64,000 nt of DNA. Origin: Sphingorhabdus lacus (GTDB taxonomy: Bacteria > Pseudomonadota > Alphaproteobacteria > Sphingomonadales > Sphingomonadaceae). Below the pieces are notes generated by a model. The model searched no databases and was not told where the DNA came from. It saw only the letters and a program-made list of their open reading frames with translations. The number at the start of each line of letters is the position of its first letter. Position 1 is the stretch's first letter. The position numbers and the translations under genes are program-made. The stretch covers positions 2,232,001 to 2,296,000 of the forward strand of contig NZ_CP035733.1 of assembly GCF_009768975.1 (NCBI RefSeq), read 5' to 3'. Of this stretch, positions 1-8,385 are shown one piece after another.

Positions 1-932
1 ATGCCCGGGCGTTGATGCTGATGAACCGCCTTGGCCATGATGCAGAACCCCACCGCTCGCGTCTCGCCGGGATCTTCGCAGGCTTTGTGCAAAATTCGTG
101 GAATGATGACGCCCAAGAGTTTCGCAATTTCATGGGCTATGCCCGAAACTGGCTGGAGGCAGTCGGGTCAGAGGATAGTTGCGGACGCGCCCTTTGGGCG
201 TTGGGCGCTACGGCGCATCAGGGTATCACGCCGTCCTTGCGCCAATGGGCGCAGCGCCTGTTCGACCGGACTATCTCCAGTGCTGCCGATTTCGGATCGC
301 CTCGCGCGACGGCCTTTGCGATGCTGGGCGCCGATTATCGGCTCGAAACCAGAATGGACGATGCGGCGGCAAGATCGATCTTGGAGCATGGCGCGGAGTT
401 TCTGATGGCGCGTCTCCACTCGGCACGACAGGCCGACTGGCCCTGGTTTGAAACCGTGCTCGCCTACGATAATTGCCGGATGCCCGAGGCTTTGATCCGC
501 GCCGGATTAAGGCTGGATCGCCCTGAGTTTACCGCCGCCGGACTTGAAACGCTGCGCTGGATTTTGGACATCCAGATCAGCCCGGCAGGTTTTTTCCGTC
601 CCGTCGGGTCCGAAAGCTTTGGGCGCGAATATGCCCTGCCGCGTCCTTTCGACCAGCAACCCGTCGAAGCCTGGGCCGCGATTGACGCCGCCCATGCGGC
701 GTTCGATGCGACCAAGGACCGCCAATGGCTCAGCCATGCGAGCCGTGCCTATGCCTGGTTTTTTGGCTCCAACGATCGCGGTGTTGCGGTGGCCGACCCC
801 GTTTCGGGATCGTGCCATGACGGCATCAATCCGCGTGGACTCAACCTCAACGAAGGCGCCGAGTCCGTGCTGGCCTACCAGTTGGCGCATTGTTCGATCC
901 GGGATTTGATGTCCAAAGCGGACACCAATTGA
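1..932 (+). CDS. C-terminal part of a glycosyltransferase-associated protein (5' truncated)
   Basis: The reading frame is open to the left edge of the window (first complete codon at position 3), so the true start lies outside. The visible ~310 residues are rich in Trp, Ala and amphipathic helices (WFETVLAYDN, a FFRPVGS loop, PFDQQPVEAWA), which resembles the (alpha/alpha) toroid region found C-terminal to GT4-type glycosyltransferases in bacteria that carry a GH130 gene next door. No Rossmann or GT-B motif is visible because that part would lie upstream. A GH130 gene follows in the same frame only 12 bases after the stop, so the two are very likely co-transcribed and act on the same mannose-containing glycan. 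The pairing is known from other proteobacteria; the substrate here is an inference. Confidence 0.6.
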   Translation, partial: ARALMLMNRLGHDAEPHRSRLAGIFAGFVQNSWNDDAQEFRNFMGYARNWLEAVGSEDSCGRALWALGATAHQGITPSLRQWAQRLFDRTISSAADFGSPRATAFAMLGADYRLETRMDDAAARSILEHGAEFLMARLHSARQADWPWFETVLAYDNCRMPEALIRAGLRLDRPEFTAAGLETLRWILDIQISPAGFFRPVGSESFGREYALPRPFDQQPVEAWAAIDAAHAAFDATKDRQWLSHASRAYAWFFGSNDRGVAVADPVSGSCHDGINPRGLNLNEGAESVLAYQLAHCSIRDLMSKADTN

Positions 933-944
933 AAGTGCTCGTCT

Positions 945-2228
945 GTGGTTGATTTATTCCAGCATGAGTTGCGCCTGCACGCCGATCCCAGCCGTGTTGT
1001 CGTGCGCCCGTTTCATCTTGCGTGGCAAGCATCCGGCCCGGACATTGAACGGGTGGGGAAACTTGTCGGCGACATTATTGGCCTTGATCCCCGCACCGTG
1101 CGAAGTGAAATGGGTATTGTTCTTAACGATTTTGCAGACCGCCATTGGCAGTTGGAACGCGTTTTCGACGACCGGTACAAGCAAATCGAATTCGCGCTCA
1201 AACTGGATGGCGCATCGATAAAGCGGAATACCAAAAGACTGATCGGCGCCTATTTCTGCCATGAATATAGCTATGCAGCGGCGGCGCTGATGAACCCGAG
1301 CGTGGTGCGCCATCCTGATCAAAGCGGCTTGCAACATGGCAGCGTCCGCGTTCTGCTGTCGTTACGCGCGGTCGGTGAAGGGCATATTTCGACCATAGCC
1401 TTTCGCGAAGGAATCATTTCGTCCGGCCGCCAACTTACCCTGTCGCATCAACCTGCCTTTGCCACCGCTGCCATGCTCGGCAAGCCCAAGCGGGATGCGC
1501 CTGATGGGTCGGTTTCCGTTTACCGTCATCCGGACGCCAGCATATCGGGCACCGTCATCTTTCCGATGACCGAAGCCCAGCGGAACGGGCTGGAAGATCT
1601 GCGCCTCGTCGAGTTCGAACGTGATAGCGGCAAAAGCGAATGGATTGGCACCTACACCGCCTATAGCGGACGTGATATCCGGTCCGAGTTGCTACGCACC
1701 CGCGATTTCCATGATTTCACCCTGACCCCGATCCGCGGCAGCGCGGGCCGGAACAAGGGCATGGCCCTTTTCCCGCGCAAGATTGACGGGAAGTTCCTGA
1801 TGATCGGGCGCCAGGACGGCAAGAATCTCTTTCTGCTCCGGTCGGACAAAATCGACGAATGGGACGACGGAGAATTGCTGCTGGAGCCGAAATACCCTTG
1901 GGAATATGTCCAGATCGGCAATTGCGGCGCGCCTATAGAATTGGACGAAGGCTGGCTTGTCCTGACGCATGGTGTCGGCGCGATGCGCAAATACGCCATA
2001 GGCGCAGCGCTGCTCGACAAGAAAGACCCGTCCCGCGTTCTGGGGCGGACACCAAGCCCCATCCTGTCTGCAGCGGATGAGGACCGGGAAGGCTATGTGC
2101 CCAATGTCGTCTATACCTGCGGCGCGATCCGCGTCGGTGATGATCTGTTCCTGCCCTATGGAGTTGCCGACTCCTCGGTCTGCTTCGCCTTTGTCGCCAT
2201 CCGCGACATATTGGCCCAGATGCAATAG
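945..2228 (+). CDS. GH130-family glycosidase/phosphorylase
   Basis: The protein (427 residues) looks like a glycoside hydrolase family 130 member, enzymes that phosphorolyse or hydrolyse beta-mannosides. It has the family N-terminal RVVVRPFHLAWQ motif, the blade motifs IGRQDGKNLFLL and IGNCGAPIELDEGWLVLTHGVG, and a closing FLPYGVADSSVCFA strand as expected of the five-bladed propeller. No signal peptide is seen, so it should be cytoplasmic. The GTG start at 945 is the first possible one because an in-frame TGA (stop of the upstream gene) lies at 930-932. Co-transcription with the glycosyltransferase-like gene suggests turnover of a manno-oligosaccharide or mannosylated compound. Whether it is a phosphorylase or a hydrolase cannot be decided by eye. 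Confidence 0.85.
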   Translation: MVDLFQHELRLHADPSRVVVRPFHLAWQASGPDIERVGKLVGDIIGLDPRTVRSEMGIVLNDFADRHWQLERVFDDRYKQIEFALKLDGASIKRNTKRLIGAYFCHEYSYAAAALMNPSVVRHPDQSGLQHGSVRVLLSLRAVGEGHISTIAFREGIISSGRQLTLSHQPAFATAAMLGKPKRDAPDGSVSVYRHPDASISGTVIFPMTEAQRNGLEDLRLVEFERDSGKSEWIGTYTAYSGRDIRSELLRTRDFHDFTLTPIRGSAGRNKGMALFPRKIDGKFLMIGRQDGKNLFLLRSDKIDEWDDGELLLEPKYPWEYVQIGNCGAPIELDEGWLVLTHGVGAMRKYAIGAALLDKKDPSRVLGRTPSPILSAADEDREGYVPNVVYTCGAIRVGDDLFLPYGVADSSVCFAFVAIRDILAQMQ

Positions 2229-2275
2229 CCTAGGCCCATCGGCACACGGCGACCGCGGGAACTGCCTTTCCTAAA

Positions 2276-2322
2276 GATACAAAGGACACGCAAAACGGAT
2301 GCGAATATGTATCCTTTGTATC
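2276..2322. repeat. Long-spaced inverted repeat between convergent genes
   Basis: GATACAAAGGA at 2276-2286 is matched by its exact reverse complement TCCTTTGTATC at 2312-2322, with a 25-base spacer. The right arm overlaps a direct repeat (ATCCTTTGT then ATCCTTTAA). The stretch 2229-2482 lies between two genes that converge (GH130 ending at 2228, phosphotransferase ending at 2483) and holds no credible gene. The repeat could fold as a terminator stem with a large loop, followed on the plus strand by an AT-rich run, or it could be a protein-binding site. Confidence 0.5.
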
Positions 2323-2482
2323 CTTTAATTAACAAGTCGCTGTGCTTTCGTGTGCCGCAAAAAAAGAGCTCGACTGTCATGTCTACAATTCAAAGAGCCT
2401 GAGGGACGATGGCGCAACGTCCTTCGCGCCAGAATTGCGAACCTTGTCCTACATTGCAAGGTCATAGCCCGCGCGGTGCCGC

Positions 2483-3532
2483 TCAGAGTATATCGAGGCT
2501 CCGCAAGGCGATGGCCTGACGCGCGGGGCGTTCGGCCATGACGGCGAACATTTCATCACCCCGCTCGGTGCGCTCGACGCTCATCGAAGCAAAGACCGCC
2601 ATGAAATAGCCCGACAATGCGCCAAGGCGGTAATCCTGCCACAAGGCATCAATATCCGTTGCAACACCCAATGCCGCCAAACGGTTCGTCCACCGGTCAA
2701 AAGCCGGACGGTCCAACGCCGCGCGTTCATCCGGATCCGCAATGCTCGTCCCCACCAGAAAGGCAAGATCACGCGCCCCTGCCCCGATCGTCAAAGTTTG
2801 CCAATCCACCACCCAACAGGCGCTGTGGTCGGGCGCGAACAGGATATTGTCGACGCGCAAATCCCCATGCTGCAGCGTCGTTGCCGAAGGCTCGTGCGCC
2901 AGATAGGCGTCAAGTTTCTGGACCAGACCGTCACCGAGTGCGAGGCATTCGGGGTCCAGACGCTGCGCATAGCGTTCGCGAAACTGGGCAAAATAAACGG
3001 GGAAAAGCGCGCGCACGATCGGCCGCGTATCGCGCTGCAGCCATTCGATTTCGGCAAGACGCGGGCTATTCCATAAGGGCGCATGCAGTTCGGCGGCCGC
3101 ATCCACCGCAAGGTCGATTTCCGCCGGTCCGGCACCCCTTAACTGGTCCCCTTGTGCGGCGGGTGCAAGGTCACCCAGCAGCAGCAAAAAGCTAACCCCA
3201 TCGTCTTCGATTTTGGCAAAATGGCAATGCGGGCGCGGCACTGCAACGTCATGGGCAAGCGTCTGGTACCATCGCACTTCGAGAAGATAGCCCCCCAAAG
3301 TCCGGGCGACTTCCCGGCTTGCCGGGTCGTGGCTGGGGCATTTGGCAATCACCGTGGCGGGTGCGCCTTCAGCGCCTGTCGCCCAATCGAGCGTCAGACG
3401 ATAGCTATCGCACATCTGCCCTGTGCCGACCGGTTTGACCGAAAAGCCGCGCAGCATCGATGCCGGAAAACCAAGCGTTTCGGCCAGCCAACCGGGCTGC
3501 ATGGCGTCGGGATGGGTGGGATAATCCGCCAT
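2483..3532 (-). CDS. Phosphotransferase of the aminoglycoside/ecdysteroid-kinase-like superfamily
   Basis: A protein-kinase-fold small-molecule phosphotransferase of about 349 residues. The Brenner-type catalytic loop LQHGDLRVDNILF and the metal-binding aspartate in CWVVDWQTL are intact, and an N-terminal glycine-rich segment (PVGTGQMCDSYRL) and a lysine in VIAKCP fit nucleotide binding. The family includes APH and EcKinase-like enzymes, which in sphingomonads and mycobacteria often sit in hydrophobic-compound catabolism loci; antibiotic resistance is not implied. ATG at 3532 is chosen; a TTG at 3544 would give four more residues and overlap the stop of the upstream gene (3541-3543). It is co-oriented with and directly follows the CrtC-like gene, so the pair is probably one transcript. 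The substrate is unknown. Confidence 0.8.
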   Translation of the reverse strand: MADYPTHPDAMQPGWLAETLGFPASMLRGFSVKPVGTGQMCDSYRLTLDWATGAEGAPATVIAKCPSHDPASREVARTLGGYLLEVRWYQTLAHDVAVPRPHCHFAKIEDDGVSFLLLLGDLAPAAQGDQLRGAGPAEIDLAVDAAAELHAPLWNSPRLAEIEWLQRDTRPIVRALFPVYFAQFRERYAQRLDPECLALGDGLVQKLDAYLAHEPSATTLQHGDLRVDNILFAPDHSACWVVDWQTLTIGAGARDLAFLVGTSIADPDERAALDRPAFDRWTNRLAALGVATDIDALWQDYRLGALSGYFMAVFASMSVERTERGDEMFAVMAERPARQAIALRSLDIL

Positions 3533-3540
3533 TGAAGCGC

Positions 3541-4659
3541 TCAACCCGTGACCGCCGGATCGAACAGACCCGTCAGACCGCTTGGACCATGCGGGCCAAG
3601 AAACAGTTGTTCCACGACGCCGCGCCCATGCATTTCCCGCCCTTCATGCATCAGCACCGCATCGGAAATGGCCTGTATATGCATGAAAGACGGATCATTA
3701 TCGTTCACCGTGGCAAGGTCGATGCGGTCATGTGCAACCTCCAAAGCCCCATGGTCCATGCCATGCCCCCATTGGGGATGGGTGTAACCCAGCCCGTTCA
3801 TATAGAAATGCCCCGTCGCACTACCTCCGCCCCCCACGGGTTTCAAAAGCAAGCTGGTTTGGGGGCCCAAATCGACCCGGACTTCCCGAGCGCGGCGTGA
3901 TCCCGGGCTCCATATTATGTCGATGTCGACCTTGTCGAAATGCTGTTCTTTACCGCCATCGGGAAACAGCACCCCGCGGCGGTTCCAGGGATCACCCGCA
4001 CCATCATCATTGGTGTGGAGGAAAAGCGAATGGCCCGCAAAATTGCAGGGCGTCCAGAGCCAGAAAAATTGTGGCAGAGTACCGGAAAGCGAGCTGGGCG
4101 GCGGTTGCGGATCGGATGCACCGACGGGGCGGATACCCCAACTGCGGTCACGCGTTCCGGTAAAGCTTTCATCGACATCGATGCGTTGTCCATCCACCAA
4201 GATATGTCCCGACCAGCGACCATTTTGGGTCAGACGGGTATAGTCCATGAACAGGCGCGTGCCGTTACGCCGGGTAAAGCGGGGTTCCTCAATCGGGAAA
4301 TGGCGGCCAACGATGGTCAGATCGCACGCTAGGGGGCCGTCATTGGCGTCGACCGTCACCCGCAGGATGTGCAAAGGCTGCACGATCTGGATCGTGATCG
4401 GACCCACCCGCATCGCCATCCGCTCCCCCTGCATTCGTGCAGATGCCCGCAGGTTATGCTGAACACCATCCACCATGACGCAAAATGCGCCGTCGATAAT
4501 GTCGAGAGCCGGATAAATGCCCATGGCAGCCGCGAAGAAAATCCGCCCGTCGGGCGAAGCGCCATTGAAGAAATAGCGGTCGTAGAAATTGCGGTCCGAG
4601 ACGAGCGCGACAGGCTCCGGCGATTGGTGAATAGGGAAATCATCCCCTGCCGTCAGCAT
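3541..4659 (-). CDS. CrtC/AttH-like double-lipocalin-fold protein
   Basis: A 372-residue cytosolic protein without signal peptide or membrane segments. It is rich in beta strands and contains DRSWGIRPVG in the middle, a signature of the AttH/CrtC (carotenoid 1,2-hydratase-like) fold, together with the paired FWLWTPCNFAGHSLFLHTND strand region. Members commonly neighbour phosphotransferases and CoA-ester enzymes and are mostly uncharacterised. Here the stop is almost contiguous with the phosphotransferase start, so the two are probably co-transcribed and act on one hydrophobic substrate. A carotenoid role is not supported because no crt genes are in the window. Function assignment is by fold only. 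Confidence 0.6.
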   Translation of the reverse strand: MLTAGDDFPIHQSPEPVALVSDRNFYDRYFFNGASPDGRIFFAAAMGIYPALDIIDGAFCVMVDGVQHNLRASARMQGERMAMRVGPITIQIVQPLHILRVTVDANDGPLACDLTIVGRHFPIEEPRFTRRNGTRLFMDYTRLTQNGRWSGHILVDGQRIDVDESFTGTRDRSWGIRPVGASDPQPPPSSLSGTLPQFFWLWTPCNFAGHSLFLHTNDDGAGDPWNRRGVLFPDGGKEQHFDKVDIDIIWSPGSRRAREVRVDLGPQTSLLLKPVGGGGSATGHFYMNGLGYTHPQWGHGMDHGALEVAHDRIDLATVNDNDPSFMHIQAISDAVLMHEGREMHGRGVVEQLFLGPHGPSGLTGLFDPAVTG

Positions 4660-4877
4660 ATCTGTTCCTCCCGTTTCGCCCGTCCGTTTCGCCGTCGGGT
4701 CCGCGGCAGTTTAGCTACCATAAGTCGGATGCGAGGCAAGCGGCATTTGGGCCGGACAGGCTATTCGGGGCACGACCCATTTGTAAAACAAGGTGAAAAG
4801 CACAGAGCGGAGTAAAGAAAGCGGTCCCGCCGCCGTAACACCATTTCTGGCCCATGCTGCGAAGGTGATGTGACTCC

Positions 4878-5924
4878 GTGACAAATTTGCTGGCACCATT
4901 CCCCATATTGGGCAGGTTGATTGCGTGCTTTTGCCTGCTGATGCTGGCCGCAAATTCGGCAAACGCCCAGGAACTTCTACGAAACCGGAGCTTCGAAGAT
5001 CCGGTCGCGCCAAATCCCGGAAACAATTTTTATGCGTCTATTCCGGAATGGACGATGTCCAATCAGGGTAATAGCGACCCCAAACCTTACAACATTGTCG
5101 TGGCCAACAAGGCCTTGTGCTGCAACAATGCGACCCAAACACCTAAAGGCGGTGACCGCCAATATATTGATGTCAGCGGAACATCAGGACAACTGAACCA
5201 GGATTTCAAAATTGAGGCGGCGGGCTTGATTAGCTTCAGCGGATGGTTTTCGGTCCGCGATTTCCCGCAAAACCTATCCGGAATGTTTGTCCAGGTACGC
5301 AATCTTTCCAATGGCAAAATTGTTGCGACGTCGTCTGTTTCCTTTTCGTCGTCCGAACCCATCGGCCTTTGGAAAATGGCGCGTGCTGATTATGTGCCGG
5401 TTGCAGCGGGCAGCTATAGATTTGAAGCTTTCATCCCCAATCCGGCGAACCTCGACCTCGTCAGCGTGACCTATTCGCCTTCCTTGTCGGTGCAGAAATC
5501 GAGCGCAGCGCATTGGGATCCGGTATCCAACTATAAAAATCCCAAGATGATACCGGGCGGGATCATTACCTACTCCATCAATATTGAAATCCCTCCTGAC
5601 TATGACTTAACGAGCAACTCTCTGTTGATTACCGACCCGACGCCCCCGAACCTCGCCATGATCGTGACCGATTTTCAAGATCCCGGTTCGGGTCCGGTGC
5701 AGCTTGACGCTGGCAAAGGGGGGGTATTTCTGACCTATTCGGGCCTCGATAGCGCAACCGATGGCGTCGAATTTTCAAACAATGGCGGGCTGGACTGGAG
5801 TTACCAGCCCGTCATCGGGCCGGATGGATCAGACCCGAAGATAACCGCAGTGCGTGTCCGCCCACAAGGCACAATGGCGGCCGGAACAATCGCGACCGTC
5901 AAAATGCGCTACGTGATCCGTTAA
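4878..5924 (+). CDS. Secreted protein with N-terminal DUF642-like and C-terminal DUF11-like beta domains
   Basis: A signal peptide is clear (residues 1-31, ending ANSANAQE). The mature protein opens with LLRNRSFEDPV and an EWTMSN segment, the beginning typical of jelly-roll NRSFE (DUF642-like) extracellular domains. About residue 200 onward reads like a DUF11-type Ig-like repeat (MIPGGIITYSINIE, LLITDPTPPNLAMI). It probably sits at the cell surface or is released; no enzyme motif is seen. GTG at 4878 is preceded by GAAGGTGA as ribosome binding site, and an in-frame TGA at 4866 rules out an earlier start. Expressed divergently from the CrtC-like gene; the 218-base gap holds both promoters but no box I can name with confidence. 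Confidence 0.7.
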   Translation: MTNLLAPFPILGRLIACFCLLMLAANSANAQELLRNRSFEDPVAPNPGNNFYASIPEWTMSNQGNSDPKPYNIVVANKALCCNNATQTPKGGDRQYIDVSGTSGQLNQDFKIEAAGLISFSGWFSVRDFPQNLSGMFVQVRNLSNGKIVATSSVSFSSSEPIGLWKMARADYVPVAAGSYRFEAFIPNPANLDLVSVTYSPSLSVQKSSAAHWDPVSNYKNPKMIPGGIITYSINIEIPPDYDLTSNSLLITDPTPPNLAMIVTDFQDPGSGPVQLDAGKGGVFLTYSGLDSATDGVEFSNNGGLDWSYQPVIGPDGSDPKITAVRVRPQGTMAAGTIATVKMRYVIR

Positions 5925-5932
5925 TCCTCCGT

Positions 5933-5956
5933 CATCCATGCTGCGCAGCATGGATG
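5933..5956. repeat. Perfect 24-bp palindrome
   Basis: CATCCATGCTGC is followed immediately by its exact reverse complement, 8 bases after the stop of the secreted-protein gene. There is no following T run, so it is not a standard intrinsic terminator, although it may still form a hairpin that stabilises the mRNA end. It could also be an operator for the amidohydrolase gene starting at 6055, or a copy of a dispersed repeat. Confidence 0.7.
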
Positions 5957-6054
5957 CAACATAGCACTTGCATCAACTTTCTGGCTGTGGCTCACTCCCT
6001 TTCTGGACAAGGGGGCTCATATGATTGCACCCGCTGTTAAAAAGGGACCAATCC

Positions 6055-8097
6055 ATGCGCCTCAAATTCTTTGCTTTGCTGCTCTTGACCACATCATCAC
6101 TGGCGCAGGCCGAACCGACGCCGAAAGAACAGCTGTTGCAACCGCCTGCTGCCGCGCAACATTACACGATCAGTTCGGCCGCAGGTAAGCATGGCGATAT
6201 CTGGTCGTGGAAGACCGAGGATGGCAAGCTGGCCTATCGCATGTCAATGTCCCTGCGTGGCTGGATTACCGAGACGGACCAGACCACGGTCTTGGGTCCG
6301 GACGGACGCCCCACGACCATCACAATCCGCGGATACACCGATAGCGGCGATGCGACCGAAGATTATAGTGTCGATGCCAAGGGTATTGCGCGATGGAAGA
6401 CCGCAGTGGACGAAGGCAGCGCACCTTTGGGCAACAAGCGCTACAGCAGCTATGGCGGCCCCTGGCTGTCCAGCGCGCTCGATGTGGATGCGCTTGTCGC
6501 GGCAGGCAGCAAGGGAATTGACCTGCTGCCGGGTGGCAAGGCAACTATTTCCATTGGCGCCGCCACCGAGATTGACGGACCGGCGGGCAAGGAGTCGGTG
6601 AAGCTTGCCTATATAACAGGATCGGGTTTCGCCCCCTCACCTGTATGGCTCGACAAGAATAACCGTTATTTCGGCAATGCCGGGGTCATTTCGCTGTTGC
6701 CCGCAGGCTATGAAAAGGCCGGACCCAAGTTGAAAGAAGTACAGGACGCCACCGAAGCCGTCATGGTGCGCGATGTGGCGCGCAAATTTCTGAGCCCTGC
6801 CAACCGGACACCGACATTGGTCGACAATGTGCTGCTGTTTGACTCGGTCGCCGGACGCTATGTCGCCGGACGCGCCGTGCTGGTCGAGGATGGCAAGATC
6901 AAAGCGGTGGGCGCTGCAGGGACGATAAAGGTGCCAGAGGGAACCACGCGGATTGACGGACGCGGCAAGACCCTGTTGCCCGGACTGTGGGATTCCCATT
7001 TGCACGTCGGCGGCAGCGACTGGAACCTGCTGCAGAATGTTGCCACCGGCATCACCAACTTTCGCAGCCCAGGGTCGATGATCGACGAGTCGCTCAGCAT
7101 CCTCAAGCGCCGTGCGTCCGGCGACCTGCTCGCGCCCGATGGCAAGGTGGCGGTCATCATCGACCGCAAGGACCCCCTCGCCGCGCAAGGCGCCTTGACC
7201 GTCAGTTCGGCCGAAGAAGCCATCGAGGCCGTGCGCAAGATCAAGGACGCGGGGCTTTCCGGCGCAAAATTCTACACCTCGATGACGCCCGCCTGGATCG
7301 CCCCTGCGGCGGCGGAGGCGCATCGTCTGGGGCTGCATGTCAGCGGGCATATCCCCGCCGGAATGCGTCCAATTGAGGCGGTGCGCGCGGGCTATGACGA
7401 AATCACGCACATCAATTTCATCATGATGCAGGCGATGCCGCAGGACGTGGTCGACAAGGCCAACACCGCCGCGCGGTTGGAGGGGCCAGCCAAATATGGC
7501 AAGGATGTCGATCTGGACTCGCCCGAAATGAAAGCCTTCTACGCCGAATTAGCCCAGCGCAAGACGATCATCGATCCGACGATCTCGGTCTGGGAAGGCA
7601 GTCTGACTTCGGACGGCAGTGCGACCCTGCCTGCCTATGCGCCGTTCGCCGAAATCTCCCCGCCCGCCATTTCGCGCAGTTGGAAGGTCGGCGGCTACCC
7701 CTTGTTCGACGGTCTAACCCGCGCAGATTTCAAAGCGAGCTTTGCCAAGATGGTCGGCGTAGTCGGACGCTTGCACAAGGCCGGTGTCCGCATTGTCGCG
7801 GGAACAGACGGCTATGGTCTGGAACTGGTGCGCGAGCTTGAACTTTATCAGCAGGCTGGCCTCACCAATGAAGAGGCGCTGCAGACAGCAACCATCGTCC
7901 CTGCGCGAATGACCGGGATGGACGACCGTTTCGGGTCCATCGAAACGGGCAAGAGCGCGAGTTTAATCCTTGTCGAAGGAGACGCATCCAAGGATATGGC
8001 CGCACTTCGCCGGATCACGACCGTGTTTCTTGATGGCTACCGCCTCAACGCCGACGAACTGCGCGCCGCCAGCGGCTTTAGCGGCAAGCCCAAATAA
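6055..8097 (+). CDS. Exported amidohydrolase-family metallohydrolase
   Basis: A 680-residue protein with an export signal (MRLKFFALLLLTTSSLAQA) and a C-terminal amidohydrolase TIM barrel. Metal-site motifs are present in order: LWDSHLHVGG (HxH), GAKFYTS with the lysine position, VSGHIPAG, EITHINFI and VAGTDGYGLE (metal aspartate). The ~220-residue N-terminal region is beta-rich and precedes the urease-like domain (LLFDSVAGRYVAGRAVLVEDGKI), an arrangement seen in periplasmic imidazolonepropionase/Xaa-Pro-dipeptidase-like hydrolases. ATG 6055 is chosen over a TTG at 6025 because AAAGGGA precedes it and the signal peptide starts there. The substrate is probably a cyclic amide or dipeptide, but this is not readable from sequence. 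Confidence 0.85.
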   Translation: MRLKFFALLLLTTSSLAQAEPTPKEQLLQPPAAAQHYTISSAAGKHGDIWSWKTEDGKLAYRMSMSLRGWITETDQTTVLGPDGRPTTITIRGYTDSGDATEDYSVDAKGIARWKTAVDEGSAPLGNKRYSSYGGPWLSSALDVDALVAAGSKGIDLLPGGKATISIGAATEIDGPAGKESVKLAYITGSGFAPSPVWLDKNNRYFGNAGVISLLPAGYEKAGPKLKEVQDATEAVMVRDVARKFLSPANRTPTLVDNVLLFDSVAGRYVAGRAVLVEDGKIKAVGAAGTIKVPEGTTRIDGRGKTLLPGLWDSHLHVGGSDWNLLQNVATGITNFRSPGSMIDESLSILKRRASGDLLAPDGKVAVIIDRKDPLAAQGALTVSSAEEAIEAVRKIKDAGLSGAKFYTSMTPAWIAPAAAEAHRLGLHVSGHIPAGMRPIEAVRAGYDEITHINFIMMQAMPQDVVDKANTAARLEGPAKYGKDVDLDSPEMKAFYAELAQRKTIIDPTISVWEGSLTSDGSATLPAYAPFAEISPPAISRSWKVGGYPLFDGLTRADFKASFAKMVGVVGRLHKAGVRIVAGTDGYGLELVRELELYQQAGLTNEEALQTATIVPARMTGMDDRFGSIETGKSASLILVEGDASKDMAALRRITTVFLDGYRLNADELRAASGFSGKPK

Positions 8098-8124
8098 GCG
8101 GACGGCTGCTGGGGGGAGCTGAAT

Positions 8125-8151
8125 ATGTCAATGCAAAAGGCCTGCGCCTGA
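8125..8151 (+). other. Eight-codon mini-ORF overlapping the next start
   Basis: ATG at 8125 is preceded by a strong GGGGGGAG (8111-8118) at good spacing and opens eight codons (MSMQKACA) ending in TGA at 8149-8151, whose last base is the first base of the ATG of the following membrane-protein gene. The good ribosome binding site belongs to the mini-ORF, while the 76-residue gene has none of its own, so translation may be coupled. Confidence 0.3.
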
Positions 8152-8381
8152 TGTCCGGCGGATGCTTGCGTAGCGGTGCAGGTTTTGTTGGCGGCGCGGT
8201 TGCGACCTATGTGCTCGTCTTTTTCGGTACGGTCTTCGCATGGGACATATTGGATGTCGCGGATCGGGACGGCGGCGGCATCATGGGCGTTGCCTTTGTC
8301 ATCGCGCCCGCGCTTGCCCTTCTTGGCGGTATCGCCGGGGCATGGTATTTCGGGTCTACCGGCAAAAAACCGAAAGAGTGA
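8151..8381 (+). CDS. Small two-TM membrane protein, unknown function
   Basis: The protein has 76 residues with two hydrophobic helices (about residues 10-32 and 43-65) and a basic tail (STGKKPKE). I do not recognise a family. It starts with ATG overlapping the TGA of an eight-codon ORF and ends 4 bases before the next gene, so it is probably part of a short envelope operon after the amidohydrolase. Confidence 0.55.
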   Translation: MSGGCLRSGAGFVGGAVATYVLVFFGTVFAWDILDVADRDGGGIMGVAFVIAPALALLGGIAGAWYFGSTGKKPKE

Positions 8382-8385
8382 AAGC

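Noticed and set aside
2483-3532. Aminoglycoside resistance gene
   Set aside because: The kinase fold is shared by many metabolic phosphotransferases; context (CrtC-like partner) and sequence do not point to drug modification.
3541-4659. Carotenoid 1,2-hydratase CrtC
   Set aside because: Only the fold-level similarity is visible and no carotenoid genes are present in the window.
6637-7410. Minus-strand 257-codon frame opposite the amidohydrolase
   Set aside because: Shadow of the amidohydrolase barrel, whose metal motifs are in the plus frame.
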